Assembly (NCBI RefSeq): GCF_900112225.1
Contig: NZ_FOLD01000005.1
Span: 186,001 to 250,000 of the forward strand
Direction of reading: 5' to 3'
Length of the DNA: 64,000 nt
Origin: Massilia yuzhufengensis
Lineage (GTDB): Bacteria; Pseudomonadota; Gammaproteobacteria; Burkholderiales; Burkholderiaceae_D
The notes beneath the pieces are model-generated. The model worked only from the letters and a program-made list of their open reading frames with translations. It had not been told where the DNA came from and did not search any database. A program made the translations under genes and the position numbers. Of the stretch, positions 26,033 through 35,290 are shown piece by piece. Within the stretch, counting starts at the first letter, position 1; every line of letters starts with the position of its first letter.

Positions 26033-28678
26033 TTAATTTGCAAGCGCTTTGGTGACCACTTCGCGCACGTCGTTCGACAAGCGCTGTTGTCCCGCCACCT
26101 GCTGCAGCGCCGTTTTCATGTGCACCTGCAGGGCCGGGGTGTAGCGGCGCCAGCGGTCCATCGCGCGGGCCAGGCGGGCGGCGACCTGCGGGTTGAGGCC
26201 GTCGAGCAGGATCACGTGCTCGGCCCAGAACAGGTAGCCGCTGCCGTTGGGCGCGTGGAACTGCACCGCATTGTTCATGCAGTAGTTGGCCACCAGGCTG
26301 CGCGCGCGGTTCGGGTTGCGCAGGTTGAAGGCCGGGTGGCGCATCAGTTCGCGCACCCTGGCGATGTCGGTGGTCGGGGCCGAGGCCTGCATCGCGAACC
26401 ACTTGTCCACCACCAGCGCCTCGCCCTGGAATTCGTCGTAGAAGCGCGCCAGTTCGCTTTCTGCCTGCGGGGCGCGCGCGTGGATCAGGGCGCCCAGGGC
26501 CGCGGCGCGGTCGGTCATGTTGCCGGCATCGGCGCACTGGCGCGCGGCCAGGGCGATGGTGTCGGCGTCCGGCGCGGCGTTCAGGTAGGCCAGCGCCAGG
26601 TTCTTCAGGCCGCGCTTGCCGGCGGACGCCGCGTCCGGGCTGTACGGGCCCGGCGTCTGGTTGGCGTCGTACTGCGCCAGCAGTTCGCTGCGCAGGCTGG
26701 CCCCGATATTGGCGCGCATGAACTGGCGCGCCAGGTGTACCGCCATCGGGTCGACTTCGCCCAGCTGCTCCGCGATCATGGTTTCCGATGGCAGCATCAG
26801 CGCCTGCTCGCGGAAGGCCGGGTCGAGCGACTCGTCCACCAGCATCTTGCGCATCGCTTCGATGAAGGTGTCGTCCAGGTTCAGCTTGCCGTCGGCGGCG
26901 ACTTCGCCGGTGAGCTTGAGCAGGCGACCCATGGCCAGGCGCTGGCCGGCCTCCCAGCGGTTGACCGGGTCGCTGTCGTGGTTGAACAGGTGCAGCAGGT
27001 CGGCGTCGGTGTAGCCGCCCTGCAGGATCACCGGCGCGGAAAAATCGCGCAGCACCGAGGGCACCGGGGTCTCGGTCACGCCGCTGAAGACGAAGGTCTG
27101 CTCGGCTTCCAGCAGCTCGAGCACGGCGGTGGTGCCCATGTCCTTGCCGTCCACGGTGAGCGGCATGTCGCGCCCCTCGCGGTCGAGCAGGCCGACCGCG
27201 ACCGGGATGTGGAAGGGCAGCTTGCTGTCCTGGCCCGGTGTCGGCGCGCAGCCCTGGAACAGCGTCAGCGCATAGGTTTGCGCCGCTTTGTCATAGCGGG
27301 TCTCGAAGCGCAGGGTGGGCGTGCCGGCCTGGCTGTACCAGCGCTCGAACTGGCTGAAGTCGCGCCCGCCGGCATCGGCCATCGCCTGGCGGAAGTCGTC
27401 GCAGGTGACAGCCTGCTCGTCATGGCGCTCGAAGTACAGGTCCATGCCCTTGCGGAAGCCGTCGCGGCCCAGCAGGGTCTGGTACATGCGCACCACTTCC
27501 GCGCCTTTCTCGTACACCGTGACCGTATAAAAATTATTGATCTCGACGAACGAGTCAGGGCGCACCGGGTGCGCCATCGGACCGGCGTCCTCGGGGAACT
27601 GGGCCTGGCGCAGGGTGCGCACCTGGTCGATGCGGGTGACGGCGCGGCCGGTATCGGTGCCGATCATGTCGGCGGTGAATTCCTGGTCGCGGAACACCGT
27701 CAGGCCTTCCTTGAGCGACAACTGGAACCAGTCGCGGCAGGTCACGCGGTTGCCGGTCCAGTTGTGGAAGTATTCGTGCGCCACCACCGCTTCGATGCCC
27801 TGGAAGTCGATGTCGGTCGCCACCCGCGGGTTGGCCAGCACGAACTTGGTGTTGAAGATGTTCAGGCCCTTGTTTTCCATCGCGCCCATGTTGAAGTCGC
27901 TGGTGGCGACGATCATGAAGCGGTCGAGGTCCAGTTCCAGCCCGTAGCGCTCTTCGTCCCAGCGGATGCTGTGCTTGAGCGACTGCATGGCGTAGTCGGT
28001 CTTGTCGAGGTTGCCCTCTTCCACCCACACCTGCAGCAGGGCGTCGCGGCCGTCCGCCAGGCGGAAGGTTTCTTCCTGGCACACCAGCTGGGCGGCCACC
28101 AGCGCGAACAGGTAGGACGGCTTCTTGAACGGGTCTTCCCACTTGGCGTAGTGGCGGCCGTCGCCGATGTCACCCTCTTCCAGCAGGTTACCGTTGGACA
28201 GCAGCACCGGGTAGCGTGCCTTGTCGGCGCGCAGCATCACGGTGTACTTGGCCATCACGTCCGGGCGGTCGGGGAAATAGGTGATGCGGCGGAAGCCCTC
28301 GGCCTCGCACTGGGTGAAGAAATTGCCGTTCGAGGTGTACAGGCCGCTCAGCGTGGTGTTTTGCTCCGGCACGCAGACGGTTTCGATCTCGAGGGTCGCT
28401 TCTTCCGGAGCGTTCGGGATGGTCAGCAGGTTGCCATTGACTGCGTAATCGCGCGGCTCCAGCAGCCGCCCGTTCAGGCGCAGCGCCACCAGGTCGATGT
28501 CTTCCCCATGGAGTTCGATCTCGCGCTGGGCGCTGTCGGGATTGCGGCGCATGGTCAGCCGGCTGGCGACGACGGTGCGGGCGGGATCGAGGTCGAAGCC
28601 GAGTTCCACGGTGTCTACCAGGTAGCTCGGCGGGGTGTAGTCACTCCGGTAAATCGTCTGGGGCGTATCGGTGCGCAT
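26033..28678 (-). CDS. pepN: Aminopeptidase N (M1 family, cytoplasmic)
   Basis: The 881-residue protein has the size and sequence of proteobacterial PepN, with no signal peptide. The zinc site is H301-E-Y-F-H305 with E324 18 residues on, preceded by the substrate motif MGAMENKGLNIF. The N-terminus YRSDYTPPSYLVDTVELGFD and C-terminal helical superhelix (LRNPNRARSLVANYCMNN) fit. It cleaves N-terminal residues from peptides in cytoplasmic protein turnover. It is clearly distinct from the two secreted M1 enzymes at 8049-12879. Confidence 0.95.
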   Translation of the reverse strand: MRTDTPQTIYRSDYTPPSYLVDTVELGFDLDPARTVVASRLTMRRNPDSAQREIELHGEDIDLVALRLNGRLLEPRDYAVNGNLLTIPNAPEEATLEIETVCVPEQNTTLSGLYTSNGNFFTQCEAEGFRRITYFPDRPDVMAKYTVMLRADKARYPVLLSNGNLLEEGDIGDGRHYAKWEDPFKKPSYLFALVAAQLVCQEETFRLADGRDALLQVWVEEGNLDKTDYAMQSLKHSIRWDEERYGLELDLDRFMIVATSDFNMGAMENKGLNIFNTKFVLANPRVATDIDFQGIEAVVAHEYFHNWTGNRVTCRDWFQLSLKEGLTVFRDQEFTADMIGTDTGRAVTRIDQVRTLRQAQFPEDAGPMAHPVRPDSFVEINNFYTVTVYEKGAEVVRMYQTLLGRDGFRKGMDLYFERHDEQAVTCDDFRQAMADAGGRDFSQFERWYSQAGTPTLRFETRYDKAAQTYALTLFQGCAPTPGQDSKLPFHIPVAVGLLDREGRDMPLTVDGKDMGTTAVLELLEAEQTFVFSGVTETPVPSVLRDFSAPVILQGGYTDADLLHLFNHDSDPVNRWEAGQRLAMGRLLKLTGEVAADGKLNLDDTFIEAMRKMLVDESLDPAFREQALMLPSETMIAEQLGEVDPMAVHLARQFMRANIGASLRSELLAQYDANQTPGPYSPDAASAGKRGLKNLALAYLNAAPDADTIALAARQCADAGNMTDRAAALGALIHARAPQAESELARFYDEFQGEALVVDKWFAMQASAPTTDIARVRELMRHPAFNLRNPNRARSLVANYCMNNAVQFHAPNGSGYLFWAEHVILLDGLNPQVAARLARAMDRWRRYTPALQVHMKTALQQVAGQQRLSNDVREVVTKALAN

Positions 28679-28863
28679 AGAAGGAATCCGCGAGGACAGT
28701 AGGTGAGGTGCTTATTTTACCAACAAGATTTTGCAGCGACCGCCACGTTGGCCGTTTGTATCAGAATGTGTATGGTTTAACTGCGTGTAAATTTATCTGT
28801 GAGAATGCTGAACAAGCAGTAATCTAAGGCTCGGAAAAGTCCGTACTCACGAGGGAGAATGCA

Positions 28864-29505
28864 ATGAAACGCCTGATGATCGCCGCCGGAGCGGCGTTCG
28901 CAATGCTGCTGACGGGGTGCGCCACCACGATCCGCAGCGATGTCACCACCTTCCACCAGTGGCCCGCGCAGATCGAGGACAAGAGCTACGTGTTCGAGAC
29001 GCCTCCGCAGCAGGACGATACGCTGGAATGGCGCGCCTACCAGGACATGGTGCGCGGCCAGCTGGCGCGCCTGGGCTTCCGCGATGCGGCCGGCGGGAAG
29101 CCGGCCCTGAGCGTGTCGATGCGTTTCACCACCACCGATATTCCGGTGCGGGTGATCGAGCCCACCATGTCGCCGTTCATGTCGCCCGTGTTCTACTCGC
29201 CGCGCCTGGCCTACCGCGGCATGCATCGCCGCTACTGGGGTGGGTGGTACAGCCCCTTCCATGATCCGTTCTGGAGCCCGGCCTACCAGGTCAGCATCGA
29301 GCACCGCTATCGCCGCGAACTGCAGGTGGGGATCAAGTCGGCCGGCGACGGCAAGCGCCTGTTCGACGTCACCGTGCACAACACCAGCCGCCGGATGTCG
29401 ACCCCGGCCGTGATGCCGGCGCTGGTGCAGAGCGCCTTCGAAGGCTTCCCGGGGCCGTCCGGCGTGGCGCGCAGGGTGGAATTGCAGCAGCAGCCGAATA
29501 GCTGA
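28864..29505 (+). CDS. DUF4136 family lipoprotein
   Basis: The 213-residue protein has a lipoprotein signal with lipobox LLTGC (Cys about 19), then the DUF4136 pattern (TTIRSDVTTFHQWP, YVFETPPQQDDTLEWRAYQD, VRGQLARLGFR). A Pro/Tyr/Trp-rich insert (RRYWGGWYSPFHDPFWSP) lies in the middle. It is probably anchored in the outer membrane facing the periplasm; function unknown. Shine-Dalgarno GAGGGAG precedes the ATG. Monocistronic, divergent from pepN. Confidence 0.85.
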   Translation: MKRLMIAAGAAFAMLLTGCATTIRSDVTTFHQWPAQIEDKSYVFETPPQQDDTLEWRAYQDMVRGQLARLGFRDAAGGKPALSVSMRFTTTDIPVRVIEPTMSPFMSPVFYSPRLAYRGMHRRYWGGWYSPFHDPFWSPAYQVSIEHRYRRELQVGIKSAGDGKRLFDVTVHNTSRRMSTPAVMPALVQSAFEGFPGPSGVARRVELQQQPNS

Positions 29506-29532
29506 AGGGCTGGTTTACCCGCCGAGAAATGT

Positions 29533-29554
29533 AACGGGGCCTCACGGCCCCGTT
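29533..29554. terminator. Palindromic hairpin between convergent genes, possible terminator
   Basis: AACGGGGCC and GGCCCCGTT form a perfect 9-bp stem with a TCAC loop between the DUF4136 stop and the stop of the small membrane gene. There is no real T run, so efficiency is doubtful. Confidence 0.5.
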
Positions 29555-29563
29555 GTCGTCAGG

Positions 29564-29686
29564 TCAGGTGAAGTAGGCTTCCGACCCGATCGTGATCGCC
29601 ACCACCAGCAGCACCGCCAGCACCAGCACGACCAGCAGGCGCCCGAACTTCGGTACGCCGTCGTCTTCTTTTTTCGACCCGCTCAT
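29564..29686 (-). CDS. 40-residue single-span membrane peptide, coupled to the quinone oxidoreductase gene
   Basis: The frame starts at ATG 29686, overlapping the oxidoreductase stop (ATGA), and reads MSGSKKEDDGVPKFGR, a hydrophobic helix LLVVLVLAVLLVVAITIG and a short tail SEAYFT. It has a charged, cytoplasm-like N-terminus and one TM segment. The exact stop/start overlap and clean topology argue that it is real rather than chance. No family was recognised. It is last in the operon DMT transporter, mgsA, oxidoreductase. Confidence 0.65.
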   Translation of the reverse strand: MSGSKKEDDGVPKFGRLLVVLVLAVLLVVAITIGSEAYFT

Positions 29687-30660
29687 GGCAGCAGCACCGT
29701 CGAACCGGTGGTGCGGCGCCCTTCCAGCGCGCGGTGCGCCTCGGCCGCGTCAGCCAGCGCGAAGCGCTGCTTGACCTCGACCTTCACCTTGCCGCTCTCC
29801 ACCATGCCGAACAGCTCGGCCGCCATCGCCTCGAGGGCCGGACGCGTCGATGCATACGCGAACAGCGTCGGCCGGGTGATGTAGAGCGAGCCGCGCGAAG
29901 CCAGTTCGGTGAGCGCGAACGGCGGCACCGCGCCGGACGCATTGCCGAAGCTGACCATCAGCCCGCGCGGCTGCAGGCAGTCGAGCGAACGGGCAAAGGT
30001 ATCCTTGCCGACCGAGTCGTACACCACCGGCACCTTGGCACCGCCCGTGATCTCCAGCACGCGCTGCACCACGTCTTCGGTGTTGTAGTTGATGACGTGG
30101 GCCGCGCCATGCGCGCGCGCCAGCGCCGCCTTCTCTTCCGAGCCGACGGTGCCGATCAGGTTCACGCCCAGCGCCCTGGCCCACTGGCAGGCGATCAGCC
30201 CGACGCCGCCGGCGGCCGCGTGGAACAGGATCGTCTGCCCCGGCTGCAGCTTGTAGGTGCTTGTGAACAGGTACTGCACCGTCAGGCCCTGCAGCATCAT
30301 GGCCGCGCCGGTCTCGAACGAGATCGCGTCCGGCAGGCGCACCAGCATATTGGCCGGCATCACGCGCACCTCGCTGTAGGCGCCGGCCGGGCCGCCGGCA
30401 TAGGCGACACGGTCGCCCGGCGCCACGTGGGTCACGTCCTCGCCCACGGCTTCGACCACGCCCGCGCCTTCCTGGCCCAGGCCGGACGGCAGGCTCAAGG
30501 GATACAGGCCGCTGCGAAAATAGGTGTCGATGTAGTTCAGGCCGATGGCGTGGTGGCGCACGCGCGCCTCGCCCGCCCCCGGTTCTCCCACCTCGACGTC
30601 GGTGTATTCGAGTACTTCGGGCCCGCCGGTAGTCGACAGGCGGATGGCTTTTGCCAGCAT
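29683..30660 (-). CDS. NADPH:quinone oxidoreductase, zinc-independent MDR family
   Basis: The 325-residue protein is a QOR-type medium-chain reductase: N-terminal GroES-like domain (RHHAIGLNYIDTYFRSGLYP), NADPH-binding fold with AAAGGVGLIACQWARALG (about 152-170), and VYDSVGKDTFARSLDCL. The zinc ligands of alcohol dehydrogenases are absent, as expected. It reduces quinones or other electrophilic carbonyls with NADPH. It lies 11 bp downstream of mgsA, so detoxification of reactive carbonyls is a plausible shared theme. It overlaps the 40-residue peptide gene. Confidence 0.9.
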   Translation of the reverse strand: MLAKAIRLSTTGGPEVLEYTDVEVGEPGAGEARVRHHAIGLNYIDTYFRSGLYPLSLPSGLGQEGAGVVEAVGEDVTHVAPGDRVAYAGGPAGAYSEVRVMPANMLVRLPDAISFETGAAMMLQGLTVQYLFTSTYKLQPGQTILFHAAAGGVGLIACQWARALGVNLIGTVGSEEKAALARAHGAAHVINYNTEDVVQRVLEITGGAKVPVVYDSVGKDTFARSLDCLQPRGLMVSFGNASGAVPPFALTELASRGSLYITRPTLFAYASTRPALEAMAAELFGMVESGKVKVEVKQRFALADAAEAHRALEGRRTTGSTVLLP

Positions 30661-30671
30661 GGTGGTTCCTT

Positions 30672-31076
30672 TCAGGCCTTGTCGCTTGCGGCGCTCAGGC
30701 GCGACAGCACCAGGCGCGCGGTCGAGACATTGGTCGCGCAGGCGATGTTGTGCACGTCGCAGGCCCGCACCAGCGCATTGATGTCGGGTTCGTGCGGTTG
30801 CGGGGTCATGGGGTCGCGCAGGAAGATCACGCAGTCGATCTGGCCTTCGACCAGCAGCGCGCCGATCTGCAGGTCGCCGCCGACCGGCCCCGAGTGCTTG
30901 CGTTCGACGCTCAGGCCCAGTTCGTTAGCCAGGCGCCCGCCGGTGGTGCCAGTGGCCGACAGCGTGCAACCCTTGAGGAAATCAAGGTATTCGCCGGCCA
31001 GGCGGATCATGTCGTCCTTCTTCTTGTCGTGCGCGATGAGCGCAATCCGTGGTGTGGTTTTTGTCGTTGGCGTCAT
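30672..31076 (-). CDS. mgsA: Methylglyoxal synthase
   Basis: The 134-residue protein starts at ATG 31076, overlapping the DMT transporter stop (ATGA). It has the family motifs [23 protein letters not shown] (phosphate site), [16 protein letters not shown] with the catalytic Asp, [17 protein letters not shown] and the C-terminal [12 protein letters not shown]. It converts dihydroxyacetone phosphate to methylglyoxal and phosphate, a bypass that relieves phosphosugar stress. Length is normal for this enzyme. Confidence 0.93.
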   Translation of the reverse strand: MTPTTKTTPRIALIAHDKKKDDMIRLAGEYLDFLKGCTLSATGTTGGRLANELGLSVERKHSGPVGGDLQIGALLVEGQIDCVIFLRDPMTPQPHEPDINALVRACDVHNIACATNVSTARLVLSRLSAASDKA

Positions 31077-31993
31077 TTTTTTAACGAGAGCAGGTAGATC
31101 CCAACAAGCACCAGGCCGGTGCCGGCCAGCTGCACGCCGGTCACCGGTTCGCCAAGGATCAGCGCGCCGAGGAAGAGCGTGGAAACCGGACCGATCATCC
31201 CGGCCTGCGAGGCGGTCGCGGCGCCGATGCGCTGGACCGCGGCCATGGTCATGAACACTGGGAAGACTGTACAGAATACCGCATTCACCAGCGACAGCCA
31301 GTAAACCTCCGCCGGCTGCACCAGCATGCCGGCGGGGCGCAGCAGGAAGAACTGGCCGATGCAGGCCGCGCTCGAGACGCACATCGCATACGCCACCAGG
31401 CGCAGCGAGCCGATGCGGCGCACCATCTCGCCGGTGCCGAGCAAGTACAGCGCGTAGGCAACGGCCGAACCGAGCACCAGCAGCGACCCCAGGATCGTGC
31501 TGCCGGAGCCGCCCGCCAGGTCGTGCACGAACACCAGGATGATGCCGCAATAGGCCAGCGCCAGCGCCGCCCATTCCATGGCGCCAATGCGGCGCTTGAA
31601 CACCAGCACGTTGGCGAGCAGGACAAAGGTCGGCGTGAGGAACAGGATCAGCCGCTCCAGCCCCACCGTGATGTGCTGTAGCCCGAGGAAGTCGAGATAG
31701 CTCGACAGGTAGTAGCCAACCAGGCCCAGCCCGACGATGCGCCAGCGGTCGCGCGTCGACAGCGGCGGCTGGGTCCGCATCTTCCAGACGGCGACGGCCG
31801 CAAACACCGGAAACGAGAACAGCATCCTGAACGCGATCAAGCTTACTGCGTCGATGTGGTAGCGATACAGCAGTTTGGCGACGACGGCCTTCGTTGAAAA
31901 CAAGACGGCGCCGGCGATGGCGATCGACAGGCCGGCAAGCAGGGCCGCGCGTGGTAAAGGAGCAGCAGGATTGGCGGTGGCGTCGTCGTTCAT
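31073..31993 (-). CDS. DMT-superfamily (EamA) transporter
   Basis: From ATG 31993 ([15 protein letters not shown]) the 306-residue protein has about ten TM helices as two EamA repeats: [20 protein letters not shown] starts the first and [20 protein letters not shown] the second. It ends [20 protein letters not shown], the typical EamA C-terminal motif, and a KK tail. It exports or exchanges a small metabolite that cannot be named from sequence. It is first gene of the operon with mgsA and the oxidoreductase. Confidence 0.85.
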   Translation of the reverse strand: MNDDATANPAAPLPRAALLAGLSIAIAGAVLFSTKAVVAKLLYRYHIDAVSLIAFRMLFSFPVFAAVAVWKMRTQPPLSTRDRWRIVGLGLVGYYLSSYLDFLGLQHITVGLERLILFLTPTFVLLANVLVFKRRIGAMEWAALALAYCGIILVFVHDLAGGSGSTILGSLLVLGSAVAYALYLLGTGEMVRRIGSLRLVAYAMCVSSAACIGQFFLLRPAGMLVQPAEVYWLSLVNAVFCTVFPVFMTMAAVQRIGAATASQAGMIGPVSTLFLGALILGEPVTGVQLAGTGLVLVGIYLLSLKK

Positions 31994-32125
31994 CCGACGA
32001 TTGTACGTTTGATCACGCGCGCTTGCTGCAGGCGGGCTCGGGAGGGCTGCCGAACGCCCCCGCCGGCGCGCGGTCGAACAACGCACGCCAAACCGCGCTG
32101 CTCAACCATACACAGGAGAGATCCA

Positions 32126-32209
32126 ATGTCGAACTCGTCAAACAATGCGCGCATGCGGACCCGAGCGGGCGCAAAGCCCGTGCGGGCAGCGGCCGGGAGG
32201 GCGGCATGA
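32126..32209 (+). CDS. 27-codon leader-like ORF coupled to the DUF2182 gene
   Basis: ATG 32126 follows CAGGAGAGA at good spacing; the product MSNSSNNARMRTRAGAKPV ends RAAAGRAA and is very basic. Its TGA overlaps the next ATG (ATGA). It could be a genuine micropeptide, a translational leader, or the remnant of a lost upstream gene (DUF2182 genes are often preceded by DUF1326 genes). It resembles nothing I know. Confidence 0.4.
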   Translation: MSNSSNNARMRTRAGAKPVRAAAGRAA

Positions 32210-32976
32210 GCCTGTCCGGTATCGATGAACGTCCCGGCCGGCCGGTGGCGCTGGGACTGGCATGGCTGGCGCTGCTCGCGTGCGCCTGCCTGGCATGGTT
32301 CGTCTTCCAGGGTGCGGCGCCGGCGCAGTCCGCGCAGGCCAGCGTGTTGCCCCCGCCGCCTGCGCCGCTGCGGGCCGGCCAGGTGATCCTGCTGTTCGCG
32401 ATGTGGACTGGCCTGTCGGTGGCGCTGATGCTGCCGGCCGCCGTGGGCGCGGTCTTCGTCTACATCCGCATCGCGCGGCGTTCGGCCGGCGTGCAGTGGC
32501 CGCGCCTGGCCACCGCCCTGTTCGCGCTCGGCTGCCTGCTGGCCTGGACCGGCTTCGCCGCCCTGGTCACCTTGCTGCACTGGGCGCTGCACGACGCCGG
32601 CCTGCTCGACGCGACGCTGGCCGCGCGCAGCTCGGGCGCCGGGCTGGCGCTGGTGGCGGCCGGCGCCTGGCAGTGGACGCCGGCCAAGCACGCCTGCCTG
32701 CAGCACTGCCGCGCGCCGCTGCCCGGGGTGCTGGCCGACTGGCGCGGCGGCATGGCCGGCGCGCTGTGGCAGGGCGCCGAACACGGCCGCGCCTGCCTGG
32801 GCTGCTGCTGGCTGCTGGTCGCGCTGCTGCTGGCCGGCGGGCCGGGCAACCCGGTGGTGGTGGGTGCGGTGGCGCTGCTGGCGCTGGCCGAACTGCGGCT
32901 GGAGGAAGGTCCGCTGGCAGCCGGCGTGGCGGGGATCGCGATGGTGGCCTGGGGCACCCTGCTGTTGTTTCCGTGA
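32206..32976 (+). CDS. DUF2182 integral membrane protein
   Basis: The 256-residue protein has about six to seven TM helices. The C-terminal half shows the DUF2182 signature: AAGAWQWTPAKHACLQHCR, WRGGMAGALWQGAEHGRACL then GCCWLLVALLL, and LAELRLEEG in place of the usual EK motif. The conserved Cys and His residues have led to a predicted metal-binding role; the function is unproven. Start ATG 32206 overlaps a 27-codon ORF. The usual DUF1326 partner is missing here. Confidence 0.8.
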   Translation: MSLSGIDERPGRPVALGLAWLALLACACLAWFVFQGAAPAQSAQASVLPPPPAPLRAGQVILLFAMWTGLSVALMLPAAVGAVFVYIRIARRSAGVQWPRLATALFALGCLLAWTGFAALVTLLHWALHDAGLLDATLAARSSGAGLALVAAGAWQWTPAKHACLQHCRAPLPGVLADWRGGMAGALWQGAEHGRACLGCCWLLVALLLAGGPGNPVVVGAVALLALAELRLEEGPLAAGVAGIAMVAWGTLLLFP

Positions 32977-33066
32977 CATTGCTTTGACTTGGGGCGGCGA
33001 TTTTGCAGGAGGGGCCTATGTTAAAATGTCGGCCACTCTTGCACATTGCCTAAGGAATTCTCGAAC

Positions 33067-33792
33067 ATGGCTGGACACAGCAAATGGGCCAACATCAAGC
33101 ACAAGAAGGCCGCCACCGACGCCAAGCGCGGCAAGATCTGGACGCGCCTCATTAAAGAAATCACCGTGGCCGCACGCATGGGTGGCAGCGACATCGCTTC
33201 CAACCCGCGCCTGCGCCTGGCGGTCGAGAAGGCGGCCGACGCCAACATGCCGAAAGATAACGTCACCCGTGCGATCCAGCGCGGCGCCGGCGAACTCGAA
33301 GGCGTCAACTACGAAGAAATCCGATACGAAGGCTACGGCCTGGCCGGCGCGGCGATCATCGTCGAGTGCCTCACCGACAACCGTGTCCGCACCGTGGCCG
33401 AAGTGCGCCACGCCTTCAGCAAGCATGGCGGCAACATGGGCACCGAGGGTTCGGTGGCCTTCATGTTCAAGCACGTCGGCCAGTTCCAGTTCGCGCCCGG
33501 CGTGGACGAAGACAAGCTGGTGGAAGCGGCGCTCGAGGCTGGCGCCGACGACGTGGTGCAGGACGAGGAAGGCGGCTTCGAAGTGCTGTGCGACCCGTTC
33601 TCCTACGCCGGCGTGAAGGAAGCGCTGGAGAAGGCGGGCTTCAAGGCCGAAGTGTCCGACGTGCTGATGAAGCCGGACAACGAGATCGTGCTCACCGGCG
33701 ACGACGCCATCAAGATGCAGAAGATCCTCGATGCACTGGAAAACCTGGACGACGTCCAGGACGTCTACACCAACGCCATCATCGAAGAATAA
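33067..33792 (+). CDS. yebC: YebC/PmpR family protein (TACO1-type)
   Basis: The 241-residue protein is a full-length YebC: N-terminal [56 protein letters not shown] and [14 protein letters not shown]. Family members act on transcription, and recent work describes YebC-type proteins as helping ribosomes pass difficult motifs. ATG 33067 is chosen over an upstream ATG at 33046 because the family always begins MAGHS. purD follows 26 bp later. Confidence 0.95.
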   Translation: MAGHSKWANIKHKKAATDAKRGKIWTRLIKEITVAARMGGSDIASNPRLRLAVEKAADANMPKDNVTRAIQRGAGELEGVNYEEIRYEGYGLAGAAIIVECLTDNRVRTVAEVRHAFSKHGGNMGTEGSVAFMFKHVGQFQFAPGVDEDKLVEAALEAGADDVVQDEEGGFEVLCDPFSYAGVKEALEKAGFKAEVSDVLMKPDNEIVLTGDDAIKMQKILDALENLDDVQDVYTNAIIEE

Positions 33793-33818
33793 GCCCGAAA
33801 CATAGCTGAGAGCACCGT

Positions 33819-35084
33819 ATGAAAATCCTCGTAGTCGGCTCCGGCGGCCGTGAACACGCCCTGTCCTGGAAACTCGCCCAATCCGAACGCGTCCAGACCG
33901 TCTTCGTCGCACCGGGCAATGGCGGCACCGCGCGCGATGCGCGCCTGGTGAATGTCGAAATCACGGATCCTGCCGCGCTGGCCGACTTCGTGGTGGCGGA
34001 AAACATCGCCCTGACCCTGGTGGGCCCGGAGGCGCCGCTGGCGGCCGGCATCGTCAACCTGTTCCGCGCCCGCGGCCTGAAGGTGTTCGGACCGACCAAG
34101 GAGGCGGCGCAGCTGGAAAGCTCGAAGGACTTCGCCAAGGCCTTCATGCAGCGCCACGGCATCCCGACCGCGAAGTACCAGAGCTTCTCCGATGCAGCGC
34201 AAGCGCACGCCTACATCGACGCCAACGGCGCGCCGATCGTCATCAAGGCCGACGGCCTGGCTGCCGGCAAGGGCGTGGTGGTGGCGATGTCCCTGGAAGA
34301 AGCGCACGCCGCGGTCGACCACATGCTGTCCGATAACGCCTTCGGCGACGCCGGCGCGCGCATCGTGATCGAAGAATTCCTGGCCGGCGAAGAAGCGAGC
34401 TTCATCGTCATGTGCGACGGCAAGAACATCCTGCCGCTGGCCACCAGCCAGGACCACAAGCGCCTGAAGGACGCCGACGAAGGCCCGAACACCGGCGGCA
34501 TGGGCGCCTATTCCCCGGCCCCGATCGTGACCCCGTCGATGCACGCGCGCGTGATGCGCGAGATCATCAACCCGACCATCCAGGGCATGGCGAAGGACGG
34601 CATCGTCTTCACCGGCTTCCTGTACGCCGGCCTGATGATCGACGCCGACGGCAACCCGCGCACGCTGGAATTCAACTGCCGCATGGGCGACCCGGAAACC
34701 CAGCCGATCATGGCGCGCCTGAAGAGCGACTTCCTGCAGGTGGTCGAACACGCCTGCAACGGCACGCTCGACGCCGTCGAACTCGAATGGGACCGCCGCA
34801 CCGCGGTGGGCGTCGTGATGGCGGCCGCCGGCTATCCCGACAACCCGCGCAAGGGCGACATCATCGACGGCATCCCGGCCGAAACCCCGGAATGCGTCAC
34901 CTTCCACGCCGGCACCACGCAAGTGGGCGGCACCCTGCAGACCAACGGCGGGCGCGTGCTGTGCGTTGTCGGCCTGGGCGACAGCGTGAAGATGGCGCAG
35001 AAGCAGGCGTATGAGACGGTGGAGAAGATTCACTTCAATGGGGCGCAGTATCGGAGGGATATTGGGTGGCGTGGGGTGAAGTGA
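33819..35084 (+). CDS. purD: Phosphoribosylamine-glycine ligase (GAR synthetase)
   Basis: The 421-residue ATP-grasp enzyme joins phosphoribosylamine and glycine, the second step of purine synthesis. It begins MKILVVGSGGREHALSWKLA and carries LVGPEAPLAAGIV, the ATP-grasp segment IVIKADGLAAGKGVVVA, the signature GGMGAYSPAP, and NCRMGDPETQPIM. Length is normal. In several Burkholderiales the order yebC-purD-hemF-nadD is kept, as here. A palindromic repeat lies between it and hemF. Confidence 0.96.
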   Translation: MKILVVGSGGREHALSWKLAQSERVQTVFVAPGNGGTARDARLVNVEITDPAALADFVVAENIALTLVGPEAPLAAGIVNLFRARGLKVFGPTKEAAQLESSKDFAKAFMQRHGIPTAKYQSFSDAAQAHAYIDANGAPIVIKADGLAAGKGVVVAMSLEEAHAAVDHMLSDNAFGDAGARIVIEEFLAGEEASFIVMCDGKNILPLATSQDHKRLKDADEGPNTGGMGAYSPAPIVTPSMHARVMREIINPTIQGMAKDGIVFTGFLYAGLMIDADGNPRTLEFNCRMGDPETQPIMARLKSDFLQVVEHACNGTLDAVELEWDRRTAVGVVMAAAGYPDNPRKGDIIDGIPAETPECVTFHAGTTQVGGTLQTNGGRVLCVVGLGDSVKMAQKQAYETVEKIHFNGAQYRRDIGWRGVK

Positions 35085-35110
35085 GGGTTTAGGTACGCAT
35101 GCAAAATTGG

Positions 35111-35187
35111 ATCCCGGCCTTCGCCGGGATGACGGTCTTGGGACTAGTGGTAAACTCAAACAACGTCGTTCCGGCGCAGGCCGGAAC
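35111..35187. repeat. REP-like repeat pair, GTTCCGGC family
   Basis: Two perfect 8-bp stems with 4-nt loops are present: ATCCCGGC/GCCGGGAT at 35111-35130 and GTTCCGGC/GCCGGAAC at 35168-35187, followed by CCAAGT. The second half matches the copy at 57024-57043 almost exactly, so this is a separate dispersed family from the GTAGGGTGG repeats. Confidence 0.8.
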
Positions 35188-35290
35188 CCAAGTCAGTCGC
35201 ACATCGCTAACCCCACGGTCGGCGCAATAACAAGAACAACACCACGGCAGGTGTACAATCTGCCCCATTTCCCGCCGCCACCCCACACGC

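Noticed and set aside
32977-33066. TTGACT at 32984 as the -35 of yebC
   Set aside because: No -10 element at a suitable distance (the nearest TATGTT is 27 bp away).
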